A DNA stretch of 64,000 nucleotides from Pseudomonas frederiksbergensis (GCF_900105495.1 NZ_FNTF01000002.1:6030001-6094000); one strand, 5' to 3'. Shown: positions 18,420 through 29,239, numbered from the stretch's first letter. Program-made: numbers and translations. The notes: generated by a model not told the origin, from the letters alone.

Positions 18420-18542
18420 TTGTGGCGAGGGAGCTTGCTCCCGCTCGGCTGCGAAGCAGTCGTAAAATCAGACGGCGGGGGTGTACTTGCCTACGATTGG
18501 GGCCGCTTCGCAGCCCAGCGGGAGCAAGCTCCCTCGCCACAA
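18420..18542. repeat. inverted repeat pair (GGCGAGGGAGCTTGCTCCCGC type)
   Basis: TTGTGGCGAGGGAGCTTGCT and its mirror AGCAAGCTCCCTCGCCACAA flank an inner dyad built on GGCTGCGAAGC. This is a REP variant different from the GTGGGAGCGGG type. It lies between the 17971-18276 gene promoter and the 3' end of tsaB. Confidence 0.87.
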
Positions 18543-18554
18543 AAGCAATGCGGA

Positions 18555-19229
18555 TTATCGTGCTTTGGGCGTCGCGACTTTATCGCGCAAGTACACCGGC
18601 TGAGCCTCATCAGCCACGATCGCCTCACCCCGCGCCCAGGCAAAACGTGCCAGGGTCAGCAGGTCCTCAGCGTGAGGCAACATGCCCGCATCCTGCCCGG
18701 TCAGGCTGACGGCGATTCGCTCGGCATAACCCCAGCCAGTGCCGGCGCCAAACCACTCACCGCTGGCGTCAGCCGGCAACGCGGCCACTTCCGGCGACAG
18801 CACTGCCTCATTGCCGACCAGGCGCATCTCCCCCGCCGTTTCGCGATAGCAACCCCAATACACTTCGTCCATGCGCGCATCGATGGCGGCCGCGACCTGG
18901 CTCACGCCATGTTCGCGATAGGCCCGCTGCGCCAACACGGCCAGGTTCGACACCGGCAATACCGGGCGATCCAGCGCAAACGCCAGCCCCTGCACCACGC
19001 CGATGGCGATCCGCACGCCGGTGAACGCCCCCGGACCACGGCCGAAAGCGATGGCATCGACCGCTTGCAGGGTGGTCCCGGCATCCGCCAGCAACTGCTG
19101 AATCATCGGCAGCAGCTTCTGCGCATGCAGGCGCGGGATCACCTCGTAATGGCTCGTGACTTTGCCGTCATGCAGCAAGGCAACGGAGCAAGCTTCAGTC
19201 GCGGTGTCCAGGGCCAGCAAGGTGCTCAT
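18555..19229 (-). CDS. tsaB: tRNA threonylcarbamoyladenosine biosynthesis protein TsaB
   Basis: A 224-residue ASKHA-fold protein that dimerises with TsaD and, with TsaE, transfers the threonylcarbamoyl group to A37 of ANN-decoding tRNAs. The N-terminal LALDTATEACSVAL and the signature FGRGPGAFTGVRIAIG are complete. The start MSTLLALDTA (19229) is chosen; the longer reading from 19289 includes the terminator region of adk. It follows adk and ppc, the order I recall for PA3685-PA3687. Confidence 0.94.
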   Translation of the reverse strand: MSTLLALDTATEACSVALLHDGKVTSHYEVIPRLHAQKLLPMIQQLLADAGTTLQAVDAIAFGRGPGAFTGVRIAIGVVQGLAFALDRPVLPVSNLAVLAQRAYREHGVSQVAAAIDARMDEVYWGCYRETAGEMRLVGNEAVLSPEVAALPADASGEWFGAGTGWGYAERIAVSLTGQDAGMLPHAEDLLTLARFAWARGEAIVADEAQPVYLRDKVATPKAR

Positions 19230-19270
19230 CGATGTTTCCGTAAGAGAGGTCAGAAAAAGTGCGCCAGTAT

Positions 19271-19300
19271 AAACAACTACGGCCCGCAAGCGGGCCGTAG
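19271..19300 (-). terminator. intrinsic terminator after adk
   Basis: Reading leftward from adk, the stem CTACGGCCCGC / GCGGGCCGTAG with a two-base loop is followed by TTGTTT. It separates adk from tsaB. Confidence 0.75.
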
Positions 19301-19316
19301 AAGATGAAGCGTTTTT

Positions 19317-20252
<936 letters not shown>

Positions 20253-22883
20253 TTAGCCGGTATTACGCAAACCGGCGGCAATCCCCGCCACAGACACCAG
20301 CAGCGCCTGTTCTACAGGGCTGCCCTGCGCCACTTCCTGTTGTCGCGAACGCGCCAACAACTCAGCCTGCAATAGATGAAGCGGGTCGAGGTAAGTGTTG
20401 CGCAAGCGGATGAATTCAAGTGTGGCTGGGCTATGTGCCAGTAGCTGCGACTGACCGGTCAGCCCCAGGACCACCGAGCAGGCCTGCGACAATAGGTCGC
20501 GTAAATGCGCACCCAAAGGGAGCAGATCCGGCTCGACCAAACGCTCATCGTAAGACCGGGCGATATCGGCATCGGCCTTGGCCAACACCATTTCCAGCAT
20601 ATCGATGCGCGTACGGAAGAACGGCCACTGCTCGCGCATCTGCCCCAGCAGCTCGCCTTCGCCACGCTCCAGCGCCTTGCTCAGCGCTGCTTCCCAGCCG
20701 AGCCAGGCCGGTAACATCAGGCGCGTCTGGGTCCAGCCGAAGATCCACGGGATCGCCCGCAGGCTTTCAATCCCGCCGGCGCGGCGCTTGGCCGGGCGAC
20801 TGCCCAGCGGCAAGCGTCCCAGTTCCTGCTCTGGAGTGGACTGGCGGAAATACTCGACGAACTGCGGATTTTCCCGCACCACGGCACGATAAGCGCTGAC
20901 ACCGTCAGCGGCCAATTCGTCCATCAGATTGCGCCAGGCAGGCTCCGGTGGTGGTGGCGGCAGCAAGGTCGCTTCCAGTACCGCTGCCAGGTACAGATTG
21001 AGGTTCTGCTCGGCGATGTCCGGCAGGCCAAATTTGAAACGAATCATTTCCCCCTGCTCGGTGGTGCGGAAACGCCCCGCCACCGAACCCGGCGGCTGCG
21101 ACAGAATCGCCGCGTGTGCCGGACCGCCGCCGCGCCCCACGGTGCCACCGCGACCGTGGAACAACAGCAGTTCCACTTGCTGCTCGCGGCAGATGTCGAC
21201 CAAGCGCTCCTGCGCCCGATACTGCGCCCAGGCCGCCGCCGTCGTGCCGGCGTCCTTGGCCGAGTCCGAGTAGCCAATCATCACTTCCTGCGGCCCTTGC
21301 AGGCGCGAGCGATAACCGGGCAGCAGCAACAGCTGTTCGATCACCGGGCCGGCGTTGTCGAGGTCGGCAAGGGTCTCGAACAACGGCACCACGCGCATCG
21401 GCCGCAATACGCCAGACTCTTTGAGCAGCAGTTGCACGGCCAGCACGTCGGAAGCGGCGCCGGCCATGGAAATCACATACGAACCGAGCGAAGCACTCGG
21501 TGCAGCAGCGATTTCCCGGCAGGTCGCCAACACTTCGGCGGTGTCGGCCGATGGCTTGAAGTACGCCGGCAGTAACGGTCGGCGGTTATTCAGCTCGCGC
21601 ATCAAGAAAGCGATGCGCTCTTCCTCGCTCCAGTCCTCGTAGCGTCCCAGGCCCAAGTAGTCGGTGATCTCGGTCATCGCCGCGGTATGTCGCGTCGAGT
21701 CCTGACGCACATCGAGCCGCACCAGGAACAACCCGAACGTCACCGCCCGGCGCAGGCAATCGAGCAACGGCCCATCAGCGATCACGCTCATGCCGCACTC
21801 ATGCAGCGAGTGGTAGCACAACTCCAGCGGATCAAGCAGCTCGCGGTTGTTTTGCAACACATCGGCAGGTGCCGGCGTGGTCTTAGTCAAGGAGGCGTGA
21901 GCCCAGTTACGCGTCGCGCGCAGGCGTTCACGCAGCTGTTTAAGCACCGCACGGTAAGGTTCGGCGCTGTCCCCGGCCTTGGCCTTCAAGTCGTCGCTGG
22001 CCTGCTGCATCGACAACTCGGCCGCCAGATGATCGACATCGCGCAGGTACAAGTCGGCGGCCATCCAGCGCGCCAGCAGCAAGACTTCACGGGTCACGGC
22101 GGCGGTCACGTTGGGGTTGCCATCGCGGTCGCCGCCCATCCACGAGGCAAAGCGAATCGGCGCTGCCTCCAGTGGGAGGTGCAGGCCCGTGGCGTCATGC
22201 AGGGCTTTATCGGCCTTGCGCAAATAATTGGGGATCGCCTGCCACAGCGAATGCTCGATCACCGCGAAGCCCCACTTGGCTTCATCCACTGGGGTTGGGC
22301 GAGTGCGGCGGATTTCTTCGGTGTGCCAGGCTTCGGCGATCAGGCGCTGCAACTTCGTATGGATCTGCTCGCGTTCGGCAGTGGTCAGGTCGCGATGGTC
22401 CTGGGCGGCCAGTTGCGCGGCAATCGCGTCGTACTTCTGGATCAGCGTGCGGCGCGCGACTTCGGTCGGGTGCGCGGTGAGGACCAACTCGATCTCCAGC
22501 CGTCCCAGTTGCCGGGCCAGGGAGTCGGCGCCATGACCTTCAGCACTCAGGCGGGCGAGCAGTTCTGGCAGTACCCGCGCTTCGAACGGCGCAGGTTGTG
22601 ACTCTTCGCGACGGTGAATCAGCTGATATTGCTCGGCGATATTGGCCAGGTTGAGAAACTGGTTGAACGCCCGCGCCACCGGCAGCAACTCTGCTTCGCT
22701 CAATTGGTTGAGGCTGGCGCTCAGTTCAGCGTCCATCGAACCGCGACGGTCGGCCTTGGCGCCTTTGCGGATCTGCTCGATCTTGTCGAGAAAACCGTCC
22801 CCGTACTGTTCACGAATGGTGTTGCCCAACAGCTCACCCAACAGGTGAACATCCTCGCGCAAGCGTGCATCAATATCGGTCAT
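20253..22883 (-). CDS. ppc: phosphoenolpyruvate carboxylase
   Basis: An 876-residue anaplerotic enzyme that forms oxaloacetate from PEP and bicarbonate. The active-site His segment [14 protein letters not shown], the [15 protein letters not shown] motif, the mobile-loop [14 protein letters not shown] and the C-terminal RNTG are all present. The start is set at ATG 22883 ([12 protein letters not shown]), which gives the standard length. The open frame continues about 150 codons upstream into the inverted-repeat element, but that part is repeat translation. Confidence 0.96.
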   Translation of the reverse strand: MTDIDARLREDVHLLGELLGNTIREQYGDGFLDKIEQIRKGAKADRRGSMDAELSASLNQLSEAELLPVARAFNQFLNLANIAEQYQLIHRREESQPAPFEARVLPELLARLSAEGHGADSLARQLGRLEIELVLTAHPTEVARRTLIQKYDAIAAQLAAQDHRDLTTAEREQIHTKLQRLIAEAWHTEEIRRTRPTPVDEAKWGFAVIEHSLWQAIPNYLRKADKALHDATGLHLPLEAAPIRFASWMGGDRDGNPNVTAAVTREVLLLARWMAADLYLRDVDHLAAELSMQQASDDLKAKAGDSAEPYRAVLKQLRERLRATRNWAHASLTKTTPAPADVLQNNRELLDPLELCYHSLHECGMSVIADGPLLDCLRRAVTFGLFLVRLDVRQDSTRHTAAMTEITDYLGLGRYEDWSEEERIAFLMRELNNRRPLLPAYFKPSADTAEVLATCREIAAAPSASLGSYVISMAGAASDVLAVQLLLKESGVLRPMRVVPLFETLADLDNAGPVIEQLLLLPGYRSRLQGPQEVMIGYSDSAKDAGTTAAAWAQYRAQERLVDICREQQVELLLFHGRGGTVGRGGGPAHAAILSQPPGSVAGRFRTTEQGEMIRFKFGLPDIAEQNLNLYLAAVLEATLLPPPPPEPAWRNLMDELAADGVSAYRAVVRENPQFVEYFRQSTPEQELGRLPLGSRPAKRRAGGIESLRAIPWIFGWTQTRLMLPAWLGWEAALSKALERGEGELLGQMREQWPFFRTRIDMLEMVLAKADADIARSYDERLVEPDLLPLGAHLRDLLSQACSVVLGLTGQSQLLAHSPATLEFIRLRNTYLDPLHLLQAELLARSRQQEVAQGSPVEQALLVSVAGIAAGLRNTG

Positions 22884-23304
22884 CAGCAGTTCTCCAGCGA
22901 AAATCCGGGTGACTTGAGGTCCATGCTCTTGGGTTAGAGAGTGCCGCTGTAAAGCGGTTCTTACAAGCGGACGAGAATGGGAATGCTGTTCGCCTGAGAA
23001 AGTTTGGGGTTGTGGGTGGGGATTGGGATTGCTGGGGGCATATCCGTTTCTGCGGTAACGGCTGCTGGCGGTTTCGCTTTTACAGCGAGTCACTTGGAAA
23101 AGCCCCAAGTAACCAAGGGCTCCTGCCCCGCCATTCGGTGCCTCGCCTAGGCTCGGCATGCCCTCACTCCGGCATTGCTCCGGGGGCCCGCCGCCATCGG
23201 CCATCCATGGCCGGGGGCGGCTACCGCGGCATCCTTGCCGCGGTGCCCCCTGCGCAACGCCTGCGTTCGGCCTCTGGGAAAGGGGCAGGCAGATCAAGAT
23301 CAAA

Positions 23305-23340
<36 letters not shown>

Positions 23341-23362
23341 ATCAACAGCTCCCGACACCCAA

Positions 23363-23500
23363 CTGATCGTTCCCACGCTCTGCGTGGGAATGCATCCCGT
23401 GACGCTCCGCGTCACCCCTGCGCAAGACTCGAGCCTTGCGTCGACAGCGGAACGCGGAGCGTCCCCGGCGGCATTCCCACGCGGAGCATGGGAACGATCA
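23363..23500. repeat. inverted pair of GATCGTTCCCACGC repeats
   Basis: The left edge GATCGTTCCCACGCTCTGCG and right edge CGGAGCATGGGAACGATC have inner GACGCTCCGCGTC and GCGGAGCGTCC dyads. It has the same family as 13926-14035 and 46509-46621 and here is nested in a larger inverted repeat. Confidence 0.86.
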
Positions 23501-23990
23501 ATACGTGCAAGCGTTGAGGAAACAGGCCGGCCGGTAGGCCGCCTTGCTTTGCTTTTGCGGTGCACGCCCCCTCGGGAGGCCGAGTGGAGGTTCTGCGCAG
23601 TGGGCAACCCGGCATGGATGCCGGGTTAGCCGCCCCCGGCCATGGATGGCCGATGGCGGCGGGCCCACGGAGCAGGACCGGAGCGAGGGCATGGCGAGCC
23701 TTAGCGAGGCACCGAACGACAGGGGCAAGAGCCCTTGGTTACTTGGGGCTCTTCCAAGTGACTCGCTGTAAAAGCGAAACCGTAATCAGCCATCACCCCA
23801 AAAACGGATATACACCCAATTCCCCAATGAACCCCATGCCCCCCATGCCTCCCAACGCCATAAGACGACGAAGGGACTTTAAACCCTGAGCGTTAAAGCT
23901 AGTCTGAAGAATAAGCCGTACAACGGCTGCCACCGGCAATGGCCGGACACTGACACTGCCTGCCACGAGCAGGTGCGCATTGAGGTCACT

Positions 23991-24335
23991 ATGAAAATCC
24001 GCGAGCTTGCCCAACATTGGGAAGAAAACGCCAAAGGTCGCCTGACCGACACCGGATACTCGATTCATCTGGATGTGGAGGCCGCCGCTCGGTTGGCGGC
24101 CATTATCGAGATGTATCCCAAACGGCAGCCCGAAGAACTGCTCGGCGAACTGATCGGCGCCGCCCTGGAAGAACTCGAAAAAAGCTTCCCGTACGTGAAG
24201 GGCTCAACCGTCGTGGCCACCGACGAAGAAGGTGACCCGCTGTACGAAGACATTGGCCCGACTCCGCGCTTTCTCGCATTGTCCCGTCGTCATTTGCATG
24301 ATTTATCGGACGTCGACGACAAACAAAAACACTGA
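23991..24335 (+). CDS. conserved small protein, annotated in relatives as pilin-assembly-like
   Basis: A 114-residue soluble acidic protein beginning MKIRELAQHWEENAKGRL. The first 65 residues look like a short helical DNA-binding or dimerisation unit (ARLAAIIEMYPKRQPEELLG), and the rest is a strand-rich region with PYVKGSTVVATDEEGDPLYED. I recall database names such as type 1 pili tip component for relatives, but nothing in the sequence (no signal peptide, no pilin features) supports that. It is probably monocistronic. Confidence 0.75.
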   Translation: MKIRELAQHWEENAKGRLTDTGYSIHLDVEAAARLAAIIEMYPKRQPEELLGELIGAALEELEKSFPYVKGSTVVATDEEGDPLYEDIGPTPRFLALSRRHLHDLSDVDDKQKH

Positions 24336-24474
24336 TTACCGCACTTCTTTCCCCCTCCAAAATGCGTATTCCTGACCCCTACAGGGCCCGGAATACGGCT
24401 ACTTGCGGCAAGAACTCCCGGTTTAGAGCCTTGTCCACCCGGTCAATTTTTTTGGGCAATGAGCCATATTCTCT

Positions 24475-24502
24475 GAACTTTCGAAAAACCCCTCGGGTCA
24501 CA
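24475..24502 (+). promoter_or_regulatory. candidate AlgU (sigma-22) promoter
   Basis: GAACTT at 24475-24480, a 17-base spacer and TCACA at 24498-24502 fit the AlgU consensus GAACTT-N16/17-TCxxA. It lies about 105 bases before the DUF4398 lipoprotein gene, and the P. aeruginosa counterpart operon (with lptF) is, as I recall, AlgU-dependent. Confidence 0.65.
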
Positions 24503-24606
24503 CCCATTAACCACGCCTGGGACGGCCGTTTCAAAACACCCCCGGAAATTGAAGGTTGCGGCTCCATACCCAGGATGGATTTTTAAGTTTCTCAGGAGTT
24601 ATTCCA

Positions 24607-25020
24607 ATGGAGTTGAAGACTATGAAAACCCGAATTGCCAAATCCTCGTTCCCCCCTCTGCGCAGCCTGAAACTGGCAGCACTGGCCATCGGCAGCAGCC
24701 TCGTTCTGGCCGGTTGTGCCGGTAACCCGCCAAGCGAGCAATTCGCCGTGACGGAATCGGCAGTCAACAGCGCCGTCAGTGCCGGCGGTACAGAATTCGC
24801 GGCAGTGGAAATGAAGTCCGCACAGGACAAGCTCAAACAAGCCGAAATCGCCATGCACGACAAAAAGTATGACGAAGCCAAAGTCCTGGCCGAACAGGCC
24901 GAGTGGGACGCTCGCGTGGCTGAGCGCAAAGCCCAGGCGATCAAAGCTGAACAGGCTGTGAAGGACTCTCAGAAAGGTGTTCAAGAACTGCGTCAGGAAA
25001 GCCAGCGCACCGTTCAATAA
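24607..25020 (+). CDS. DUF4398 lipoprotein
   Basis: A 137-residue lipoprotein. A signal peptide of about 37 residues ends in the lipobox LVLAGC. The mature part is one long charged helix region (VEMKSAQDKLKQAEIAMHDK... AERKAQAIKAEQAVKDSQ) typical of DUF4398, so a coiled coil at the outer membrane is likely. AGGAG precedes the ATG at 24607; MKTRIAK at 24622 is a weaker alternative. It is first gene of a pair with the OmpA-like lipoprotein, whose N-terminal half has the same character, and probably under AlgU control. Confidence 0.85.
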   Translation: MELKTMKTRIAKSSFPPLRSLKLAALAIGSSLVLAGCAGNPPSEQFAVTESAVNSAVSAGGTEFAAVEMKSAQDKLKQAEIAMHDKKYDEAKVLAEQAEWDARVAERKAQAIKAEQAVKDSQKGVQELRQESQRTVQ

Positions 25021-25068
25021 ACGGCCGGCACGACGCACTTCTTACTCGATTAAAAGGACGAAACCACC

Positions 25069-25857
25069 ATGCGTACACAATTGATGATCCCTGCCCTGCT
25101 GGCTGCAAGTGTTGCACTGGCCGCCTGCTCCACGCCGCCGAACGCGAACCTGGAACAGGCCCGCAGCAACTACACCGGCCTGCAGACCAACCCGCAAGCC
25201 AGCAAAGTGGCGGCACTGGAAACCAAAGAAGCCAGCGATTACCTGGACAAGGCCGACAAGGCTTACCAGGACAAACAAGACCAGGCCAAGGTCGATCAAC
25301 TGGCTTACCTGACCAATCAACGTGTGGAAGTGGCGAAGCAGACCATCGCCCTGCGCACCGCCGAAGCCAATCTGAAAAATGCTTCCGCGCAACGTGCCCA
25401 GGCTCGTCTAGATGCCCGCGATGCGCAAATCAAGCAATTGCAGGACAGCCTGAACGCCAAGCAGACCGATCGCGGCACCTTGGTAACGTTCGGTGATGTG
25501 TTGTTTGCCACTGACAGGGCTGACCTGAAGTCCAGCGGTCTGGTGAATATCAACAAACTGGCGCAGTTCCTTTCGGAAAACCCTGATCGCAAAGTGATCG
25601 TTGAGGGCTACACCGACAGCACGGGCGCCGCCAACCACAACCAGTCGCTGTCCGAGCGTCGTGCCGGTTCCGTGCGCATGGCGCTGGTGAAAATGGGCGT
25701 TGATCCGGCGCGTATCGTGGCGCAGGGTTACGGCAAGGAATACCCGGTGGCCGAGAACAGCAGCGTCTCGGGCCGTGCGATGAACCGTCGGGTGGAAGTG
25801 ACCATTTCCAACGACAACCAGCCAGTGATCCCGCGTTCGGCGGTCAGCTCGAACTAA
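25069..25857 (+). CDS. lptF: OmpA-family outer-membrane lipoprotein, LptF type
   Basis: A 262-residue lipoprotein. It has a signal with lipobox VALAAC, a helical DUF4398-like region (about 30-135), and an OmpA peptidoglycan-binding domain from about 140 (VTFGDVLFATDRADLKSSG, VEGYTDSTGAANHNQSLSERRA, GYGKEYPVAENSS, NRRVEVTI). It should tie the outer membrane to peptidoglycan. Position and architecture match P. aeruginosa LptF, linked to envelope stress survival. It is followed by a strong terminator. Confidence 0.88.
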   Translation: MRTQLMIPALLAASVALAACSTPPNANLEQARSNYTGLQTNPQASKVAALETKEASDYLDKADKAYQDKQDQAKVDQLAYLTNQRVEVAKQTIALRTAEANLKNASAQRAQARLDARDAQIKQLQDSLNAKQTDRGTLVTFGDVLFATDRADLKSSGLVNINKLAQFLSENPDRKVIVEGYTDSTGAANHNQSLSERRAGSVRMALVKMGVDPARIVAQGYGKEYPVAENSSVSGRAMNRRVEVTISNDNQPVIPRSAVSSN

Positions 25858-25876
25858 GCTTCGCCTGCTGAAACAC

Positions 25877-25917
25877 AAAAGCCCCGCCTGATCTGATCAG
25901 GCGGGGCTTTTGTTTTT
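25877..25917. terminator. bidirectional intrinsic terminator
   Basis: The long stem AAAAGCCCCGCCTGATC / GATCAGGCGGGGCTTTT is followed by TGTTTTT. It serves lptF from the left and the 25934 gene from the right. Confidence 0.92.
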
Positions 25918-25933
25918 AAGATCAAAAGGAGCG

Positions 25934-26263
25934 TTACGGTTGCAGCTTCTGCGGGGTTTCCTCGCCCATGCAGCGCACCGCTTTTTTCTTGTTGTTGATC
26001 AACACACCGCTCAGGCCTTTCTGTTCGGTGTCGAACATCACCAGCACGCCGTCGATGCACTGCGCGACTTGCGCGGCCGGTTCCAGGGAGACTTTGTAGT
26101 CTTCGCCCGGCACCGTCTTGAGCATGGTGAAATCGCTGAGCAGCAGTGCATCTTCGGGTTTGGCGAAGTGCAAGTAGCCGTAGAACCACAGGGCTCCGAC
26201 GGTGCCGAGGATGCTGCAGATACCGGTGATGATCAGCGGGATGGCATTACGTTCTTCACTCAT
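25934..26263 (-). CDS. small single-pass membrane protein, unknown function
   Basis: A 109-residue protein with one N-terminal transmembrane helix (IPLIITGICSILGTVGALWFYGYL) and a soluble domain of about 75 residues with two cysteines (QCIDGVLV and RCMGEE). I recognise no named domain. Its ATG overlaps the stop of the upstream hydrolase gene (ATGA), so the pair is coupled and perhaps acts at the same membrane. It ends at a shared terminator. Confidence 0.8.
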   Translation of the reverse strand: MSEERNAIPLIITGICSILGTVGALWFYGYLHFAKPEDALLLSDFTMLKTVPGEDYKVSLEPAAQVAQCIDGVLVMFDTEQKGLSGVLINNKKKAVRCMGEETPQKLQP

Positions 26264-27174
26264 TGCGGACTCTCTGGTGGTTCATCTTCAGAATTGTTCG
26301 GCGCCGGGTAATTCGGCACTTCGCCCAGGCGGCGCAGACCGTTGAAATGCTGCGGGTCGTCGAGATAACGCAGCATGACTTTGCGCCAGACCGGGTCGGC
26401 GAACGTCTGCACATGACCGCCACGGGTCAGTTGCAGCACTCGCGGCGGCGGCGCAGCTTGATACAGACGGATGCCGTTGGAAAGGGGCACGATCGGATCG
26501 TCGATGCTGTGGTAGATCAGTTTCGGCACGCCATTGAGCTGCGCCATGGAGTTGATCGCGCTGTCGCCGTCCGGCACCAGCCAGGACAGCGGGACCTGGA
26601 ACGTCCAGAAAACCCATGAATTGCTCAACGCAAAGCGACCGACACTGCGATAACTGGCGGGCACGCCGTCAAGCACGAAGGCCTTGAGTTGCTTCTGTCG
26701 CTCGGGGTGTTGAACGAGATAGTGAACGGCCATCGAACCACCCAGGCTCTGGCCCAGAAGGATCAGCGGCTTGTCTTTGACCTCCGGCGCATGGTCGAGC
26801 CATTTGAACGCGGCGTCGATGTCCTGATAGATCGCCGGCAAACTCGGTTCGCCTTCAGACAGCCCGTAACCGCGATAGTCCACCAGCAGCACTTGATAAC
26901 CTTCCGCCGGCAACCACCAACTGCCCCCAAGGTGCATGGGCAGGTTGCCACCGTTACCGTGCAAATGCAGCACCGTGCCTTTGACCTCGACACCTTGTTT
27001 GGCCGGCAACCACCAGCCGTGCAGCTTGAGGCCATCGGCGGTGGTCAGGGTGACGTCGCGGTATTCGAGTTTGGCTTTTTCCGGGGTAAACAGCTGGCCG
27101 GGCTCAGGGTAGAACAACAGCGAACTGCAGCCGCTCAAGGTCAGGAGAAGGCAGAAGAAACCGAGGATTCTCAT
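26260..27174 (-). CDS. alpha/beta-hydrolase lipoprotein
   Basis: A 304-residue serine hydrolase anchored as a lipoprotein (LTLSGC, Cys16). Hydrolase landmarks are the oxyanion motif HGNGG at 72-76, the nucleophile elbow GQSLGG (S143), the acid in SIDDPIVP and the catalytic His in GGHVQTF. The family (YfhR/ABHD13-like) includes esterases and thioesterases; the substrate is unknown. It is coupled by ATGA to the small membrane protein. A REP pair lies upstream. Confidence 0.88.
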   Translation of the reverse strand: MRILGFFCLLLTLSGCSSLLFYPEPGQLFTPEKAKLEYRDVTLTTADGLKLHGWWLPAKQGVEVKGTVLHLHGNGGNLPMHLGGSWWLPAEGYQVLLVDYRGYGLSEGEPSLPAIYQDIDAAFKWLDHAPEVKDKPLILLGQSLGGSMAVHYLVQHPERQKQLKAFVLDGVPASYRSVGRFALSNSWVFWTFQVPLSWLVPDGDSAINSMAQLNGVPKLIYHSIDDPIVPLSNGIRLYQAAPPPRVLQLTRGGHVQTFADPVWRKVMLRYLDDPQHFNGLRRLGEVPNYPAPNNSEDEPPESPQ

Positions 27175-27213
27175 CCGATGAAACCTCGCAAAAATTGGAG
27201 ACTGAACACAGTA

Positions 27214-27309
27214 CCTGTGGGAGCCGAGCTTGCTCGCGATGGCGGCGTGTCAGACAACAGAAGTGTTGAATGTTAGACCGCTATCGCGAGCAAGCTCGGC
27301 TCCCACAGG
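27214..27309. repeat. inverted pair of REP elements
   Basis: CCTGTGGGAGCCGAGCTTGC and its mirror GCAAGCTCGGCTCCCACAGG enclose about 45 bases (GCGATGGCGGCGTGTCAG... GCTATCGCGA). It lies between the hydrolase gene start and the end of the QEGLA-motif gene. Confidence 0.88.
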
Positions 27310-27320
27310 GATCTCATTGT

Positions 27321-28598
27321 TCACAAAATGTTGGAGTAATCCGCTTCGATCCGGTCTAGGCTCAGGTGATTGAGGAAGTTGGAGAAGCACATCCACGCCG
27401 ACAACGCGTTCAGGTCACGGAACTGATCCGGCAAATATTTGGGTGGCACCACCAGCCCTTCATCCACCAACTGGCGCAAGGTCCGCATGTCTTCCAGCGT
27501 GGTCTTGCCGCAAAACAGCAGCGGTATCTGCTCAAGCTTGCCTTTACGCACGGCCAACTGAATGTAGTTGTAAACCATGATGAAGCCCTTGAGGTAGGAC
27601 AAGTCTTTGGTAAATGGCAGACCTGTCGGCACCGAGCCACGGAACACCCGACTGGCATTGCCGTAGCTTTCAGCCATCTCAAAGCCTTGCTCACGGAAGA
27701 ACTCGAAGATCTGCAGGAAGTCCGCGCCCTCTTCCACCATGTGAATGGCGCGGGTGCGGTTGGTCAGTTTGCGCAGGCGACTCGGGTACGAGGCGAAGGT
27801 GATGATTTCCATCAGGATCGCCAGGCCTTCCTGAGTCACCGTCGACGACGGCGGACCTTTGGAGAGGAAGGTGCAGATCGGCTGGTTCAGACCATTGAGC
27901 GTGGTTCCCACATGCACCAGCCCTTCGTGGACTTCCAGGGCGCGCACGTCACGGTCGTTGAACATCGCGTCGGCGCGGATCTTGATGTAGTCGGCGCCAG
28001 CCGCCGCATCGGCGACGATTCCGTCGGACTCGAATACGCGAATGGTTTCCTCGGCCTCGCCGAACACCTTGTTCAAGCGGGTTTGCAGCAGGTGGACAGC
28101 TTCCTTGGCGGTGAGGAGTTTCGGTTCGTCCTTCAGGTCGCCACGGCCATCGATATTGTTCAGGTAATCCGAGAGCATCAGGCCCAGGTCGGAAAGGGTC
28201 GGATCACCGGCGTGGAACGCGTCGGAAGCGGCACCGTAAAGCTCCTGTGAAATCAGCCCGAAATCCTCGGTGCCGCGCGCTTCGAGCATGCGCACCACCA
28301 TGCGGTATTCCTTGCACATGCGGCGCATGATCTGGCCGACCGGGTTGAACTGACCAAGCTGTCGGGTGATGTCGCGTTCGATGTTCTGGAATTCCAGCTT
28401 CACCTTGCTGGAGTCGAATGCCAGCGGCCGGTTCAGGTAGTAATCGCGGTCCACCGCCGGCATTTCCTTGCCCTTGGCCTTGAGGAAACCCTTGCGGATG
28501 TTGTCGTCCCACTTCACCGCATCCAGGACGCGAATCGGCGTCTGCGCCAGCACAATGCGATCGGACAAAATGCGTATCGACTGCTGGTAATCGTCCAC
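27321..28598 (-). CDS. QEGLA-motif (MATCAP/DUF1704-like) putative metallopeptidase
   Basis: A 425-residue cytoplasmic protein of the family named flavohemoglobin expression-modulating QEGLA motif protein. It is related to the eukaryotic MATCAP tyrosine carboxypeptidases. A gluzincin-like zinc motif H224-E225-x3-H229 (HEGLVH) and the downstream TQEGLA (255-260, Glu257 the likely third ligand) are both intact. The bacterial substrate is unknown, and the database name comes from an old expression phenotype. It is followed in the same direction by the hydrolase gene across a REP pair and preceded by a lipoprotein gene. Confidence 0.85.
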   Translation of the reverse strand: MDDYQQSIRILSDRIVLAQTPIRVLDAVKWDDNIRKGFLKAKGKEMPAVDRDYYLNRPLAFDSSKVKLEFQNIERDITRQLGQFNPVGQIMRRMCKEYRMVVRMLEARGTEDFGLISQELYGAASDAFHAGDPTLSDLGLMLSDYLNNIDGRGDLKDEPKLLTAKEAVHLLQTRLNKVFGEAEETIRVFESDGIVADAAAGADYIKIRADAMFNDRDVRALEVHEGLVHVGTTLNGLNQPICTFLSKGPPSSTVTQEGLAILMEIITFASYPSRLRKLTNRTRAIHMVEEGADFLQIFEFFREQGFEMAESYGNASRVFRGSVPTGLPFTKDLSYLKGFIMVYNYIQLAVRKGKLEQIPLLFCGKTTLEDMRTLRQLVDEGLVVPPKYLPDQFRDLNALSAWMCFSNFLNHLSLDRIEADYSNIL

Positions 28599-28635
28599 CC
28601 GAAACTCCTGTAGAAAAACCGTTTACGTGCTGGGT

Positions 28636-29190
28636 TTATTTGGCTTTGGCCAGGCGCTGATAGCGCACGGCCTCGACGAACACATCGGAATTGGCCGGGT
28701 CGTCGAGGTAGGCGAAGACCTGGTCCAGCGTGTTGTTGATCAATACGCCGTCGCCGTCGTCGGTCTGGAAGCCTTCGCCGTTGAGGATTTTTTGCCTCAG
28801 GGCCTGGTTGATCTGCTCGAGGTCGAGGTTATAGACCACCAGCTCATGCTTATCGGTGAGTTCAAAACCGGCGATAGTGAAATGCCCACCGAACTGCGCC
28901 GGTACTTTGGCCGACAAGTACCAGCGACTGCCATGGCGGGTCACCGTGAAGGGATAGGCTTCGCGCTCCTTGGGTTTGGTCTTGAAGTAGCTGACGGCCT
29001 GATAGTGATTGTCGCCCAGGCGTGTCAGTTCCAGATTCATCGGCTCGCCCCAGGCGTTGGTGCTGGTCCATTTGCCGAGCAACCCTTCAGGCGCGGGCTC
29101 GCTCGAGGGCAGCGGCTCCTTGAAGGTCACCAGACAGCCGCTGAGCAGCAGGAACGACAAGGCGATCACAACGACACGCCAGGCTTTCAT
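28636..29190 (-). CDS. conserved lipoprotein, unknown function
   Basis: A 184-residue lipoprotein with signal VVVIALSFLLLSGC and Cys19 as the lipid site. The mature part is a beta-rich domain (GKWTSTNAWGEPMNLELTRL... HFTIAGFELTDKHELVVYNL) reminiscent of lipocalin-like folds. I cannot assign a family. It lies just upstream of the QEGLA gene (37 bases) and may share its transcript. Confidence 0.8.
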   Translation of the reverse strand: MKAWRVVVIALSFLLLSGCLVTFKEPLPSSEPAPEGLLGKWTSTNAWGEPMNLELTRLGDNHYQAVSYFKTKPKEREAYPFTVTRHGSRWYLSAKVPAQFGGHFTIAGFELTDKHELVVYNLDLEQINQALRQKILNGEGFQTDDGDGVLINNTLDQVFAYLDDPANSDVFVEAVRYQRLAKAK

Positions 29191-29239
29191 TCAACACTCC
29201 CTTTGAATACACGCGGACCTCAAGTGAACACCACCTCCC

